Source: Strobilurus pachycystidiatus | Lineage: Eukaryota > Basidiomycota > Agaricomycetes > Agaricales > Physalacriaceae | Direction of reading: 5' to 3' | DNA: 64,000 nt | NCBI GenBank assembly: GCA_019915135.1 | Contig: JAHLMK010000031.1 | Location: 62,001-126,000, forward strand | Shown here: positions 32,888-46,194 of the stretch, piece by piece | Position numbering within the stretch: position 1 is the stretch's first letter | Layout: each line of letters starts with the position of its first letter | Program-made: the position numbers and the translations under genes | Notes under the pieces: model-generated | Databases searched by the model: none | The model's input: the letters and a program-made list of their open reading frames with translations, nothing else | What the model was told of the DNA's origin: nothing

Positions 32888-33144
32888 GAACGCCGCTCGT
32901 CAGGTGCGATCCTCGTCCCGGTGACGATACGGCGGCTAACTTGCGCCTCAAGAACCATCTTACAACTCAGATCTTTATGCCCTTAACCCACGGGGCAAAG
33001 GGAGTGGGTCGCTCTTATAGCCTTCTGAAGATTGTAGCATCGAACAAGAATTTCATTTGACAAATACAAATCTCTTGAGAATGACAAGCAGGCAATCTTT
33101 ATCACAACGGGACCTTTGGCGATGGTGACTACCACAATGGCGAT
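32888..33144. other. Intergenic, partly within a segmental duplication
   Basis: 3' flank of the secreted-protein gene; from about 33010 it matches the flank of the copy at 57.7-58.5 kb. Confidence 0.5.
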
Positions 33145-33520
33145 CTAAGTAACAAGGGCGCTCTCGACGTTGAATCTACAAGCCAACATTAGTATTTCCT
33201 TTGCATGATCTCCCAGAGACGTCTCACCCATCAGGAGCGGTCACACAGCCAGAGCCCGCCCCACGCGTCGCGAACGGGGTGCCTCGGCAATTATCGTTTG
33301 GCCCGCCAGACTGGAAGAAAGCAATCTGGTTGGGGACACCCGAATACGCCCACGACCTCGCCGACCCGCCACCGAGGGTCCAACAGCCGTTGCCTCCGTT
33401 GGAGGTGCCGAATCCCCCTCCAGTGCAGCCGGCCCCGGAGAAGGGGGTGAGTGTGACAGACAGCGCCGGGGAGGCGGCGGTGAGAATAGCGGCGGCGATG
33501 AAGACGACGTTGAAATGCAT
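33145..33520 (-). CDS. Small secreted Cys-containing protein, copy 1
   Basis: Exons 33520-33228 and 33175-33145, about 107 aa. Signal peptide MHFNVVFIAAAILTAASPALS, then a beta-rich Gly/Ser protein with four cysteines: GAGCTG, NGCWTL, DNCRG, SGCVT. The motif RSWAYSGVPNQIAFFQSGG recalls beta/gamma-crystallin-like secreted proteins of fungi, but that is a weak resemblance. Copy 2 at 57997 is clearly paralogous, with the intron at the same codon (phase 2 in the Gly codon before Phe-Asn). Effector or cell-wall role possible; no evidence here. Confidence 0.8.
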
Positions 33521-33680
33521 TGTGTTTGGCTGCGAAGTGGAGTGAATCGTCAAAGAAAATGAGAGAAGGAAACCGATGCTGACCTGCTCGCAAGTAACTT
33601 GGGAAGAGGAGCTGAAGAAAGTTCCAACTGGCACACACATCTTTATACGTTTTCAGTTGGGCAATTTGTAACCAAGATGC

Positions 33681-33740
33681 GCGGATGAGACTAGCCGTAC
33701 TTCTAGTCGCGCGGGTGGGACTAGCCGTACTTCTAGTCGC
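33681..33740. repeat. Tandem 30-bp repeat in the promoter of copy 1
   Basis: Two adjacent 30-bp units (33681-33710 and 33711-33740) with the common core GACTAGCCGTACTTCTAGTC, an imperfect dyad (CTAG..CTAG), upstream of the TATA box. Copy 2 at 57.8 kb lacks this duplication. Confidence 0.8.
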
Positions 33741-33855
33741 GCATCCTCTTGGTACTTACTCCGCTTCGGGCAGGGCGTTGCGGGAGTAGGAAGCCTCGAA
33801 AGCAATGAATGGGAAATGGATCAGAATACGACTTGAACAAGAAGGCTCGATTTGT

Positions 33856-34961
33856 CAGTCAGTAAAATGAGGGGTACATCTCGGCAGTCTGGAAGCTACG
33901 TAGAAAACTGCGAATCCGAGTAATGAGGATGGGTGTTGCCAACTGTAGACGGAGTCACAGGATTGAGAACAATTCTTGTGTTACTAGCAGCGGTTTTTTG
34001 ACTGTGAGAGGGTGGGAACAGAGCGAACAGCGCAGAACTCTATGCAGAATTCTTTGAATATCGGAGGGTTCGACAATCCGACACTAGCAGGTGAGCGAGA
34101 AGCATATTTGCCCCTTTTTGTGTTTGTGGGTGTTGTGCATCTAGAAGTTGAGGCAACCACTGAGTACAGTGTTTGTGCATCTGATGTCACCTGTGAGACT
34201 TGAGTTTAAACGAAATCCAAGGATACATTCGCTCCCTCAGAGCCAGGACCTCTCTGGTCGGTGGAGATGAGATAGAAAGAGCATCTCAGGGGTCGGTGAA
34301 GGCTTCGACCTTGGTACTATGGCCTGGTGACTAATATGCCTGCCCTAGAGGTTTAGTTCAACCTCACGAATATCGGCTGCAGGTCTCCCCGGTCTGTATA
34401 TTACGAGGGTTCTTCGATCTTTGCAGATAGTGAAACGTCTTCCGTCCACCAGTTAATTGAATGGGGAATCTTTTCGTTCAAATTGGGGAATATAATGTGA
34501 GAGATGCATGCTCCGTACCATTGACTTACAGGCAGGAAGTTTGTCACATCCGAGGGATCCTGTTGATCTGATAGCTCGCGCGCAAGGCTAAGAATGCACG
34601 TATTGAAATCATTGAAGAACCGACGCACGTTACGAAGACATGTGAGATGCTATTCTTGTGCGCTTGTTGTCATTGGCGCTAGTCGCGGACGTTGATTTAG
34701 TTTCCGTTCTTGCGCGCTTGATGTTTCCGGTGCTGCGCTCCCTGTCATTGAGATAGGATGGAAGTGTGGATGTTGAAAGAATGTGCGGAAAGGTTGGCAA
34801 CTGCTTGCCAATCATCACTCAGACTGCAATTGGCAGGTTGAAGGCGAGCAGAATTTCCTTGCGTAGCTAGGACTCTCCACCCTCAAGTTATGATGTCAAA
34901 ATAATACCGAAATGAAATTTTGCACGTGCATGACGTACAATTGTATCCAAATTTTTGAAAA
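33856..34961. other. No gene recognised; may hold the Helitron left end
   Basis: AT-rich, only short frames. The Helitron 5' terminus (expected to start TC after a host A) could lie here, but no unique candidate can be chosen from a single copy. Confidence 0.3.
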
Positions 34962-37900
34962 ATGTTCGCTTCACGTGTATGCCGCTCTACCGCGGTACCC
35001 TGTCCGGATCGCATACCTGACGCCTTTCCCGTAATGGCGCTTTTTGACGGCACCGACCCTCGCGACAGTCTATCTCTCATTTCTCCCCACCAATTACGAG
35101 AAATTTTACAGCACCTGGGACTCAATGTAGACATAAACGACGATCCTTATGCGCGCGTCGCTCTCCTCCCCTACGAACACCAACTCTACCTTCGCATGCA
35201 AGTGGTGAAGCACGCCATTCCTATATCCTTTTCGGACAGTGTCCCTGTCAGCGTGGAATTCGGCAATGTATCGGAGGCGGTTCTCCTACACATTTTCAGC
35301 ACTCTCGCATGTTCGTCTTTTCTCCGCTGGCCTACGTTCCAACTTCAACATAACAATTATTAGTGACTTTCATACCTCCATTGAATACACAGCAAGATTT
35401 CTATGCATTCATCGCTCTACTACCCCTCCCCATTCAAAATTCTCTGCGCGCTCTATGCCAGGAAAGACTTCTGAACTCACTTCACCCTGTCCTCGCCACT
35501 GGTGATGATTGCTCCAGATTTATCACTTCCTTTGGGGTGAAAAAAATTAAGAGGTTGCTTCTCGACGTTCGGCCCTTGCCTCCCTCCCTTTCTCTCCATT
35601 ACACCGACCTTGTCCTGTTTGTCTCTCTTTTGAGCCAACAGGACATCCTCGCTTTGTGCACTACACGTACGATTCCCGTAGAGGCAGACTATCGTAAACG
35701 TCGCCGACTGGCGGATGACGATAATGGAGATCAAGCTTTCCTTCCCCTTCCAACGCCATCATCCGTCCTCGATTGCCAAACCTCTTTCATCGACGCTCTC
35801 AGCCAACCCAACCTAACACTCGGCATATGTGTCGTGTGCGCACAGGAATTTCTTCAATCATCAATGCATTCTTTGCACCCCGCTGCAATTCCCAACCTGC
35901 ATCTCTTGAAACCTGCACGGTCACATTACAGTCATACTCTGTATTGTGGTCACTACCTTCTTCACCGTGTTCCAGCAGACGCTTCTGTCGTGAACGTCTG
36001 CAACCATTGCCACCGCGTCCTCACTCGCAAAGAAATACCACCTTTGTCACTTGCTAATGACATGTGGGTTGGTGATGTGCCTGACGTGTTGCAGGTCTTA
36101 ACACTCGCAGAACGCCTTCTGATTGCTCGTTATCTCCCGGTTGCCTACGTTGTCAAACTCTATCCCAAGGTCCCTGGTGCACACAAACTGTCTGACAACC
36201 ATGTCATGAAGGGACTGAAGGGCAATATTTCCAGCTACCCTCTCCCCGCGTCTGCCATTGTCGGATTCTTAGATGGAACCGACCATCGTCTCATGCCTGC
36301 CTCTACGTCGATTCTCTCTTCCGTAATCAGCGTCACCTTCATCAAACCAGATCGCAAAGTGCAATACCCATTCCCATCCTCTTTGTCTGTATCTAGACGT
36401 CGAGTCGTTCAGGCACTCCAGTGGCTCAAAATCCACAACCCTCTTTATCACAACATCATTATCTGTCCCCTTCGGATCGCGACGCTGCCCACCACCGACA
36501 GCGTACCCGTGGAGATTCGAGAAGGAGCACGTGAAACGTCGGACATGTCTTTCCTCGACCGAGAGCGTGAAAGTTACATACCGGAGGATGGAGCTGAGTT
36601 CGAACCGGAACATCTTGACACCAGTACGTGAATTGCGAAGTGTCTTAGCCTTCTGATATGTACTGAATTTCTATCTTAGCGATGCATGGACTCCCACCGG
36701 ATATCAAATTGGAACAATCTAGAGCACACACGTCCTTCTCTCCCGGTCCAGCCTTCAGTTCTGGTGGTATGTGCTACACCTTCGAAATTGATCACCACTC
36801 ATCGTACAGCAGGTTCATCGACAACACCGTCACACAATCTTCCTTCCGTGGCTGACATCCCCCTCCTTTCTTACGGTCTCATTGACATTGACGGGAATTC
36901 TGTAAATGACAACGATCTCCGTCAGCACGCCGTCTCTAATGCGGCAGACAGTTACGCAACTTACCGGGACGATGTCCTTCGTGTTTGCCGGTCATCTGCT
37001 TTTGTCAACGAATACGCGAGACAAGATGAATTGGGTCAACGGACTGATGGCGGTCCATCAAATCCCAATCACCTCCTGGGATGTTTTCCGTGGTTGTTTC
37101 CCTATGGACTTGGTGGTTTTGAGACAGCCCGGCAAATAGACGTCCCCTATGAAACCCATACTCAATGGGCATTATGCCACTATGACCATCGCTTCAGGAA
37201 GGATCCACACTTCATGTTCCAAGCGTTTGGTGTCATCCAGAAACGCAAGATCTGTCGCCAGGCCGTTCTCCAGGTCAAATCCCAGTATTTCAACGAGAAT
37301 CAGGCCCTCCTGAGTACTCTATCCCCTGCTGATTTTCGCCTCGCCGAGTCCGAGGAGAACCGACATATCAAATTCACGAACCGTGCAATGCAGACTTTCC
37401 GCCAGAGTCTGACGGCAATTCGCTCGCACGTCGAGGGCACGGACGAGTCACGCACCAGTATTCGTTCCCGCATTTGGAGCACGAATACCATCTACAATCC
37501 CCCTTCATTATGGATGACTATCAATCCTGAGGATCACCATGATCCCATCACACAACTCTTCACCGGTCAAGCTCTTGATCTTGACAAGTTTCCTTTAGAC
37601 GGACCCGATGCTACTGATCGTATCACAAACGTCATTGCGGATCCTTTCGCATCGGCTACGTTCTTTCATACTGTCATACGAGCCATTCTCGCTCATCTCT
37701 TCGGCATCGAAATCAACAAGTCATCTAAGAAAAACCGACTCACCCGGTCCCAAGGTATGACAGTTCAACTCACTACACCTCTTCATCATCTCAAGACATA
37801 TTAGGTATCCTTGGCACTGTCGACGCTTACGTTGGCACAGTCGAGGCCCAAGGACGTGGCAGTCTCCATCTGCATCTTCTTCTGTGGTTGGATGGATCGT

Positions 37901-40900
37901 TGTCTCCCACAGAGCTTGAGGTTGCCCTTCGCAGTCCTAGCTTTCGTGCTTCAGTCGAGCGCTTCATAATGTATACCATATCTGGAGACATTGGAGGTTT
38001 GGACGGAAAGTCTATCCTTCGTCTTCCGAAACTCGCATATCCCTCCTATTCTCGACCTCTAGACCCTCGCGCACTTGATTACGCCAACACTCTTTCCGAG
38101 ACCCTTATTGGTTTGGCACGGACGCTACAAGTGCACAGCTGTTCACCGTCTAGCTGTCTCATCTTTGTCAATGGTCGACAGGCTTGTAAACGTCGTTTGC
38201 CATTCAAGGTCTCATCTACACCCACCGTTGCTGAGAATGGCGAATGGTGCCCGCGACGCCTATATGCATATGTCAACAACTACAATCCCATCCTACTCGC
38301 ACTTCTTCGCTGTAATCATGACATAAAACTCCTTCTTCAGTCGCCAGAAATGGCCAACGTCATTTGGTACATCACCGTCTACGCGACAAAAAAACAATCA
38401 AAGTCTTCTAATTCATCAGCTATCCTGGCCTCGACACTCGCGCATCACCGCAGGCGGGAGCTTCTCAACAATGACACAGAGCGCGCACAGAAGCGACTAC
38501 TCCAGCGCTGTTGCCATGCACTGGGCACCATGCAGGAATTCAGTGCCCAAGAAGTCGTTTCATATCTCATGGGCTATGGTGACCGTTATCTGTCCCATCA
38601 TTACATTCCGATCTATGTCTCTGGACTCGTCTCCGCCGTTCGGAAGAGTTTCCCTGTTCTACAAGATAATAAGCAGGGTACTGTTCCTGATACAGTGCGT
38701 TTAATCGTTTGTTCATTTCTCCACTGCTTGAATGAAATAACAGAGCATTCGTCTGGTCTTCATCAACAACAAACTCGCCCGGTCCGACCAGATCCAAGAA
38801 TACCAAGACCGTGGTGTGGAATTGCAGTCGCTGTCATTGTTCAAATTTCTTTTGGACACATACGAGGCGGAAAAACCAAAGGATCCTTCGCGTGCTCTCT
38901 CTTCTCCTTCCGAATACTCTGCAGGTACTGGGCGGGATAAAATGTGTCGTGTCAGTCGTCTTGATGGTCATGAAACGTTGCCAAACTTCATCGGTGGATG
39001 GTTTCCCCGATTCGACCGACCTGACAGTGTAGAGCTCTATTCAGCAACTATGCTCTGTTTGTTCAGACCATGGTCAGTGTTGTCCGACATCATACAGGGA
39101 TTTATGTCTTTTAGCGCGTCACTGGACGACTTCCTCTCCAAAAACCCCGACGTCGAGCGTTACACGAGTAATATCAACTTCTACCACGTGTGCTCCGACG
39201 CCGCGAAGAAGGACAAGGGTACACTCACCCCTATCGATGATTTGCCGGAGGATATACGTCCTATCATCCATCCTGATGACATCTTTGAGGCCAGCGAGAA
39301 TCTCATCACCGACAGTGACATTGATTGTGCGCGTTACCTACGTGTCTCCCCAGCAGAGAGGACATTCGCCGAACGAACCATGGCCTGTGCATACAACCTG
39401 TCGATATTCCCAATGCCGGGGGATCCCATTCCATCGATCGATTTCGGAGCCATCGCTCGAACTTGCGTCGACAGACGAAGTCACCAACTACTTGGACATG
39501 TACAAGACGCTCGAGAACATGATCAAGAATGATCAGTTGTCCCTCCACGACACGCCTCCGCGCGACCAGGGTGGAATTAACGAATCATCCTCCGCTCCTG
39601 GAGATATAGAACTCGACGTGTCTCTTCCACCTTCCTCAGCCAACCGCCCTCTTCTTGCCATCCTCCAGGGGAAGCAACGTGCAGTGCATGACCTCATTGA
39701 GAATCATCTGCTTACTGCCGAGTCGGGTGCACCGAGTGAACAACTCAAACTCCTTGTTCTTGGTCCTGGTGGAACTGGAAAGACAGTCCTCATCAACGCC
39801 GTTCTCGAGACCTTCGAATACCATAACCTATCACGGTACATCCAGACAACAGCAACCAGTGGCGTCGCAGCCAGTCTGACTCGTGGCTCGACTATCCATA
39901 GTTGGGCTGGTCTTCCCATCTCAAACACGGACATACCAGGAATTGAGGACATGTCCGATATCATGAAGAAAAAACGTCTTGCGAACATTGGGCCCAACCG
40001 CTACTTGATCATTGATGAGATTTCAATGATGAAGAAGGGGGACTTGGCGAAGCTTTCGGACATCATGTCAAAAGTCAAGGCGAACAATGGCTGTCTCGAT
40101 AGCCAACGTTCATTTGGCGGAGTCAACGTCATTCTCTTGGGCGACTTTCATCAATTCCCTCCCGTCTCTGCCAACAAGAGCAGTTTGTACCATTCTGTCG
40201 GTGTTGGTGATTGGGCTACACGCGGATTCCAAATATATTGCGAATTTGAGGACGTCGTGCTGTTTGACCAGCAACTACGTGTCCGTGATCGTGAATGGAT
40301 GACAATGTTGGAACATTTACGGAGCGGAGATTGCGATGCAGATGACATTGACCTCGTGAAGCATCAGACTATCGGTTTTCCTGAATCTTCTGACATCGAT
40401 TTCGAGTCGGAACCATGGTGTGATGCCGTTCTTGTCACATCTCGGAACTCTGCCAGACACCAGTGGAACTCTGCTGCGATTAGACGCCATTCGCGACGGA
40501 CGGGAAATCTCATATATCAGGTCCGTCATTCATTCACTATAATCTCAATTGGACTCAGCTCAGTTTCAGGTGCATGCGGAGGATACGAAGGGAAAACAGA
40601 GTCATTCGCTTTCGCCAAAAGAACGCTTGCTTGTTGCTAGCACTCCCGACAAAGACTCTAAACGTTTTCATGACGTCCTGGAGTTGTGTGTCGGGATGAA
40701 GGCTATGGTCACCGTCAACATCTCCACCCAGTCTGATCTGGCCAACGGCACGCGAGGAGTTGTGGAAGATATCATACTTGATCCACGCGAGCAAAATCCT
40801 GTACCAGACGAGGACGGTGTAGTCGTGCTTCGCTATCCACCAACTGCCGTCCATTTTCGGCCCACGACTGATAACTCAGCATCGTTGCCCTCATTTCCTG

Positions 40901-41295
40901 GTATTCCTGCTGGACTCCTTCCTATCATTCCCTGTGTCCAGACCTTTCGTGTCTCAAAAGCACGTCATCCCCCGTTTACAGTCTACCGGAGGCAGTTCGC
41001 TCTGACAGCGGCATACGCCTTCACTCACCATAAAAGCCAGGGACAGACACTGGAATACATAATCGTGGACTTGGCAAGTCCACCTGGCGGTGGAATAACC
41101 ATTTTCAATGCTTATGTTGCACTCTCTCGTAGCAGAGGCCGAGATACGATCAGGATTTTGAGGGAGTTCGATTACTCTGTCATGACAACGTCGCCAGGTT
41201 TGGAATTGGTTGAAGAGGATGTGAGGCTCGTTGGTTTGGAGAAGGATACATTTCAGAAGTACAATGATGTCTTCAGTCGTATGTGCCCTACGTAA
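34962..41295 (+). mobile_element. Helitron (autonomous type, termini not located)
   Basis: Defined by its Rep/helicase gene. Fungal Helitrons end in CTRR next to a hairpin and insert between A and T; these ends could not be identified with confidence, so the span given is only the coding part. Confidence 0.8.
34962..41295 (+). CDS. Helitron Rep/Pif1-helicase protein, frame-disrupted
   Basis: Multi-exon; introns inferred at 35311-35363, 36624-36679, 36767-36809, 37755-37804, 38695-38743 and 40521-40569. The N-terminal part has paired cysteines (CVVCAQE, CGHYLLHRV, CNHCHRVL) and a DUF6570-like region (LSLANDMWVGDVP, LTLAERLLIARYLPVAYVV). The Helitron-like N domain follows (GCFPWLFPYGLGGFE). 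The Rep nuclease shows the HUH pair HLH in GSLHLHLLLWL (37867-37875) and two tyrosines in WYITVYATKKQSK (38368-38382). The helicase has Walker A GPGGTGKT (about 39762), IIDEISM, GDFHQFPPV and the C-terminal HHKSQGQTLE and YVALSRSRG motifs. Near 39455-39480 the frame changes by one base with no convincing intron (IDFGAIAR.. against ELASTDEVTNY), so this copy is probably inactive. Confidence 0.88.
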
Positions 41296-41399
41296 TTATT
41301 CTTTGGCTTCTAGCCAGTAACTCATGCGCTCAGTCGAACGAGCTAACAATGTGTGATATCAACTTGCTTCTTTCGCATCGCTACGACGCAATGTCAAGC

Positions 41400-44300
41400 C
41401 TATACCGTTTGACATGGGATGTTTTCCTCCAGTAGAGTCCCTCGTTGGACCAACTGTACCATGCATGTCACCTGCGAAGAAAGTCCTGGATGAGAGATCA
41501 GTAGCGTGATATTGATGCGATTGCGGTTAGAGTACATACCACACCAAATTTGATTCTGTTTTGAGGATAATTCCGTATGCAGAGAACGCGAAGTCATACT
41601 GTCCATCAGGCGCTGACTTGTCGATTTGAATGGTAACAGTCCATGATGCATTGCGGTCCTTGTGTTGTGTGGCAATGTAATCCCACGTATAGAACGCGTT
41701 CACTCCATATCGTCCGAGTGGGAATGTGTGAGCGTCCAATTGTGCCTTGAGGAATTCTTTGTAGATATGTGGGCTGGTTTGTCTGACTGTCGCCATTATG
41801 ACGTTCACATCCTTGGAAGCTGTCAATGTACGTGAGAGACCCGAACGTGTAAACTCACTTCGCCAACCGAAAAAATTTTGTTCAACGCCACTATGAGATC
41901 AGGCATGCTTCCAGAAGGCAACATTGTTCCTGGGTACCCATTGTATCCATCACCTGGTCGTCCTCCTTGAGGTACCCGAAATCCTTGACCGATTATTGTA
42001 CCATACGCGACTTTTTGTTTATGCCTGCCGCGCTTGATATTTTTGGTATCATTCATGGAGGCATGACTTTGGCGGATTTTATCCATGGCTTGCGATTCGA
42101 GAGCTCGAAAACGAACCGAACCTACTTCTTCGCCAGAGTCTTTGTCGATGAGTATAGTTACATCCCGCCCACATCGGTCATGAACACGAGGTCGGGATTC
42201 AATAGTTCGCACGTCTTCCATATCACGAACTTGGAAAGTCTGTAGTTTCTCTGAGGTCTACTTTGGCTTTCAGTATCCAGTTCCTGCCCAAAGAAGAGAC
42301 TCACGCCATGCATATACGGTGCCTGACACTCATCGAAATCAATCAAGAGCGTGTGTTCCATGGCCGCCGTATCCCTCTTCGTAACGAGCACCTCACGAAC
42401 GCATCGTAAAGGAGAGTCCTTGTTCAATCCAGCACAGTGAGTGCAGTCTAAAACTGTGGGGCCCAGTACAACAGGAGGTCGTCGGGCTGCATGTTCAGCA
42501 GTGAGGGACATCAACTTCAGCAAGAATGGATGTGTCGTTATCGTCCTTCGAGATGCAAGATTAGAGCATGCCTTACGCATGTTTCGATGTTTAACTGTCA
42601 GTTCATAGTCGGGGAGGGCAACCTAAAATCGTTAGTATACATTTCTAAAGATATGTGCCAACATGGGCTTACGTCTGTTCTATCGGCAATCGCGGCCGGT
42701 ACCACTACTTCTTTCCAGACGCGGATGAAGTTATGGGCGCTGAACAAGAAGAAGCACGTCTCTGGTTGTGAAATGAACGGCACATATTTCATGAAGAATA
42801 CTGCCATTGATGACTCCAATGGGTGCACCTTTCCGCATGTTAGTCTTGAATTTTCAAAGCCCACACTACTCGATACCTTATCTATGCCACGGAAATATTG
42901 TGGACGATTATAGGGTACTCTCAACTCTGGCGTCCAATAATCAATGCAATCCGCCAACCTCATATTCCACCGATAGAACGCGTATGACGATATAAGCTCT
43001 TTGTTGAGAGCGAGACGTGCTGTACCATCCGACACGCGAACGATCATATGGCCAAGCCCTGTTCTCTAGAGAACACGGCCATCAGTGTTTGAGTCGTAAA
43101 TTGGCTTCGTGGGAATCACCTTCACGTCAGTGCGCCACTCATCGTCTCGATATACACGACATGCCCTGAGCTCTTGAAGAACGGCGATCATGCGAGACTC
43201 ATTGAATCCAACATTCTGTATCTTCGTGAGTCCATGACCATACAATGTCTGTCTTTCTCACCTTGAAAAAAAACTCATCCAAGGAAGCCATCCATACCAA
43301 AAAAGTTTGTACTCTGCGTTCCCGAGGGACGACATGGGCCTCACGCCATTGACGCAAATTCCGGGCTGTTAATGGAAAAGGGAAAGTTGGCAGAGTTGAA
43401 GCTTTTTGTTTCGCCAACTGGAGGTTCTCCTTTGTGGACGGTGGATGAATTGTGACTAACTTCTCCTCATGGATTATCTCTTCTTCGATTGTGCAGTCTA
43501 TTCGCAGATCCTGCTCCACCTGCCTTTCTAACGTTAGTGGCGTGTCGTCTTCGCTTGTAAGGAAGCTCCTGAGTTCAGTGTAGAGATAATGAATGCGATC
43601 GTTCGATGGATGGTCAAGCGTTGGAGGTGGAGACAGGTTTAGGACATGGAATTTGGCCTACAAAAACTTGGCCATCGTGTATGAAGTTTGTGTCATGAAC
43701 TCACCCTCCCAGTCTGTTTGGCTGTATACAACCAAGATGCCAGGTCCTTAGTGCGTCGAGTGTATCTGTGGCATGTATTAATTGGGAGAAAATGGGACAT
43801 TAATGCCACTGACTCCTCGTATACTTCTGTTTTGTCACCAGTCAACTGACTTTTTCGAGAAAGACTACATGACACGGCGTGAGTTCGGGAGGCGTTTCGT
43901 ATTGCAGACTCATCGTACGTCGTGAGTTCAGCGCTCAATGCTTGCATTGTATCATCTGCAACAATTAACTTCAGACACACCAAAGTCATGGCTCGACGTA
44001 CAGCATGAATCCAGCGTGTTCGATGCCATTAGCGCTGTCTGTCCAATGAGCAGTGACTGTATGTCGTGCAGTTCCGTGCGTAGTCGATTAATTCCAGTCG
44101 CAGATAGTGCTGTTCTGGCACGTTCTATCGTCGTGTCATTGCCAGAAAGTATGCAACACATAAACGAGCTACCTTCCGACGCGCACGTTTACTGTGGCAC
44201 GGACGCTTGTTATAAGTGCGTCGTTGTATGACGCGTCCACGGCTTTGTACTACCCGAATGCGCTGCGTAAGACCTGACACAAAGAACCATGATTTAAGGA

Positions 44301-44460
44301 CGGCGAGAGTAGGACTATGAGTGACGCACGGTTAAAATTCAGCAACGACCGTGTCAACAATGTTCCCAAAAACCTTGGATAGGAATTCCAACTTGCGCAG
44401 CGGTGTACGACCGAGCGTTGACACGAGTTGCAGGTTTAACTCTGCTGAAAGCCGTTCGTT
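41400..44460 (-). CDS. Uncharacterised multi-exon gene adjoining the Helitron
   Basis: A series of minus-strand coding stretches that can be spliced in order: NLQLVSTLGRTPLRKLEFLS (about 44410), MQALSAELTTYDESAIRNAS, AKFHVLNLSPPPTLDHPSND, LRQWREAHVVPRERRVQTFL, LISSYAFYRWNMRLADCIDY, HTLLIDFDECQAPYMHGVSL, VTILIDKDSGEEVGSVRFRA, and ASKDVNVIMATVRQTSPHIY near the 3' end (41800). Examples of introns: 43702-43656 and one near 44010-43965. No domain recognised. It is tail-to-tail with the Helitron gene, about 100 bp away, and may be Helitron cargo or an ordinary host gene. Exact exon borders are not claimed. Confidence 0.4.
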
Positions 44461-45244
44461 CGCGTTATGCCCGCCTCTTCCGTGACGCGTACGGCTTTAC
44501 AGCGGACGCGGTGCGGTGGGGGGAGGATGTGAACCCGTGAGAATCAAAAAAATCCCTTTGAAAACTAATGCACGTGCCAGGTGTAGGGCTCCCTGCATCC
44601 CTCGCAAACGCTCGAGACACGACAATACCAACAGTGCAACTCTGGGTCACGGAGCGCTTCGTGGCGGGCGATCCGAACCACGATGCAAACCTCCAACGCC
44701 CATGGTCCTTCGCGTTTACCTGGCGATCGCAACGCTGGTTAACTTCACTCTGATGGCTCATCTTACGCTGCTTCATCTCACGCCTCTTCTCAAACTTCCC
44801 TCAATCGCAACCAGCATGTTAGCCAGCAACCTCACCTCCGCTCTTTGGCTCTTCCGCCGCATTCTATCACCGCCTCTACAAATCAGCATTCGAGACCCTA
44901 CCAGCACAGCAGCATGAGCAAGCCGAAGGCGCGAAATATCACGTCGGACATGGTGCGTGCCACTTCACAGCGCACCCATCACCACAAATCCAGCAGTTCC
45001 ATCAGCAGCATCGCCGACGCAAACGACAGCGACATTTACTCTGACCACAAGTACTCGAACAACACCGGGATGGCTCACTACCGTCACGGTAATATCACCC
45101 AGCAAGACGGCGAAAAGCACACCTTCGACGTTTTTCCGCACTCGACGTTCCCAAACCCAGACCGTGATGTGTATGACGTCGAGCAGACCTCTCCGCCCCT
45201 CGTCTGTCCCGCTTTGACGAATCTCAGCTGTTTGGACACCGATG

Positions 45245-45550
45245 TCCCCTACCCCAGACCGGAACGACCCGAACGCCAGTGACAAACACCATCGCGGCTG
45301 GCGATTCTGGCTCATATTTCTGGCGCTTTGTCTGTCTGACTTTGTCGCCGGTATCGATATTGTGAGCGACTTTTGGGACTCCATTCACGCAGTATTGATA
45401 TCATGAACAATCTAGGCGTCTTTGAGTACAGCTCTACCGTCCGTCGTGCATGATCTCGATGGTACAGATTCCTTTTTATGGATCTCGGCGGCGTACTCGC
45501 TTTCCACTACGTCGGTGCTCCCTCTCAATGGCCGGCTTGCAGAGATATGT
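45245..45550 (+). pseudogene. MFS drug-transporter fragment (N-terminal end only)
   Basis: Exon 1 piece ends WRFWLIFLALCLSDFVAGID; a clean intron 45362-45415 (GTGAGC..TCTAG) follows; then ALPSVVHDLDGTDSFLWISA and AAYSLSTTSVLPLNGRLAEI. These are TM1 and TM2 with the motif-A entry of DHA2-type multidrug transporters. The expected FGRR of motif A and TM3-TM14 are absent after 45550. The intact intron shows that the fragment was copied from genomic DNA, not mRNA. Confidence 0.75.
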
Positions 45551-46194
45551 CCTCGTCTTTCTCCTAACCCCGTATACGAAGCGGAAAATGGCGCTGGAAG
45601 CCAGTAACCGACCGCCTTAACAACACCGGCGCCGCGCATAACCGATGTCTTGCGGACGACCGACCCTGCTGCAGGCAAATACGCGAACCGCGGCGTCGTG
45701 GTCTTTGGAAAACGCCGGCCATCCATGGTAGATATATGACATGAAAGCCTGCAGAGCTATTCATCCACAGCATGCACAGTGAGCCTGTGTCAGGTTTCGA
45801 CTCTGAAGGTGCGTCAGAATCGGTTTCTTTAGACTCTGGTTTTCTTATTTTTCGTTAGCCGCACTTCGACTTTCGAGCGAACGAAGCCACATACACTGGA
45901 CTTGCCACAAACACGCCACAGTTCTGGTCAGGCGCGTGCCAACTACCGGAGTGACCTCCAGGGTGTAGCCTGGCGAATTTTGCGAGGTCTGGACATGCAG
46001 TCAAGGTGAGCACAAGGACCACACAATGCAAATCGGACGCTTACCTTGATATGTAAAATCAAACAATCCGTCGGGAAACAAACTGCTCCAGGGATTGAAA
46101 AACCAATCAACCGCGACGTCGAGCGCTGGAGGAGCCGTCGTTGCCGACCCCAGTGCTGAGCAGAAGGCTGTCGTGTCTGTGCTGCCTGACGATG

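Larger units (their letters stand above)
33010..33855 (-). repeat. Segmental duplication, copy 1 (gene plus promoter)
   Basis: Matches 57655-58490 on the opposite strand from upstream promoter to 3' flank, including TTCATTGCTTTCGAGGCTTC, the TATA box (minus strand TATAAA, 33647-33642) and CTCCTCTTCCCAAGTTACTT in the leader. Confidence 0.8.

Noticed and set aside
37888..38940. Separate genes for the Helitron Rep middle, helicase and C-terminal parts
   Set aside because: They join through ordinary introns with matching phases and follow the known Rep-helicase order, so they are exons of one gene.
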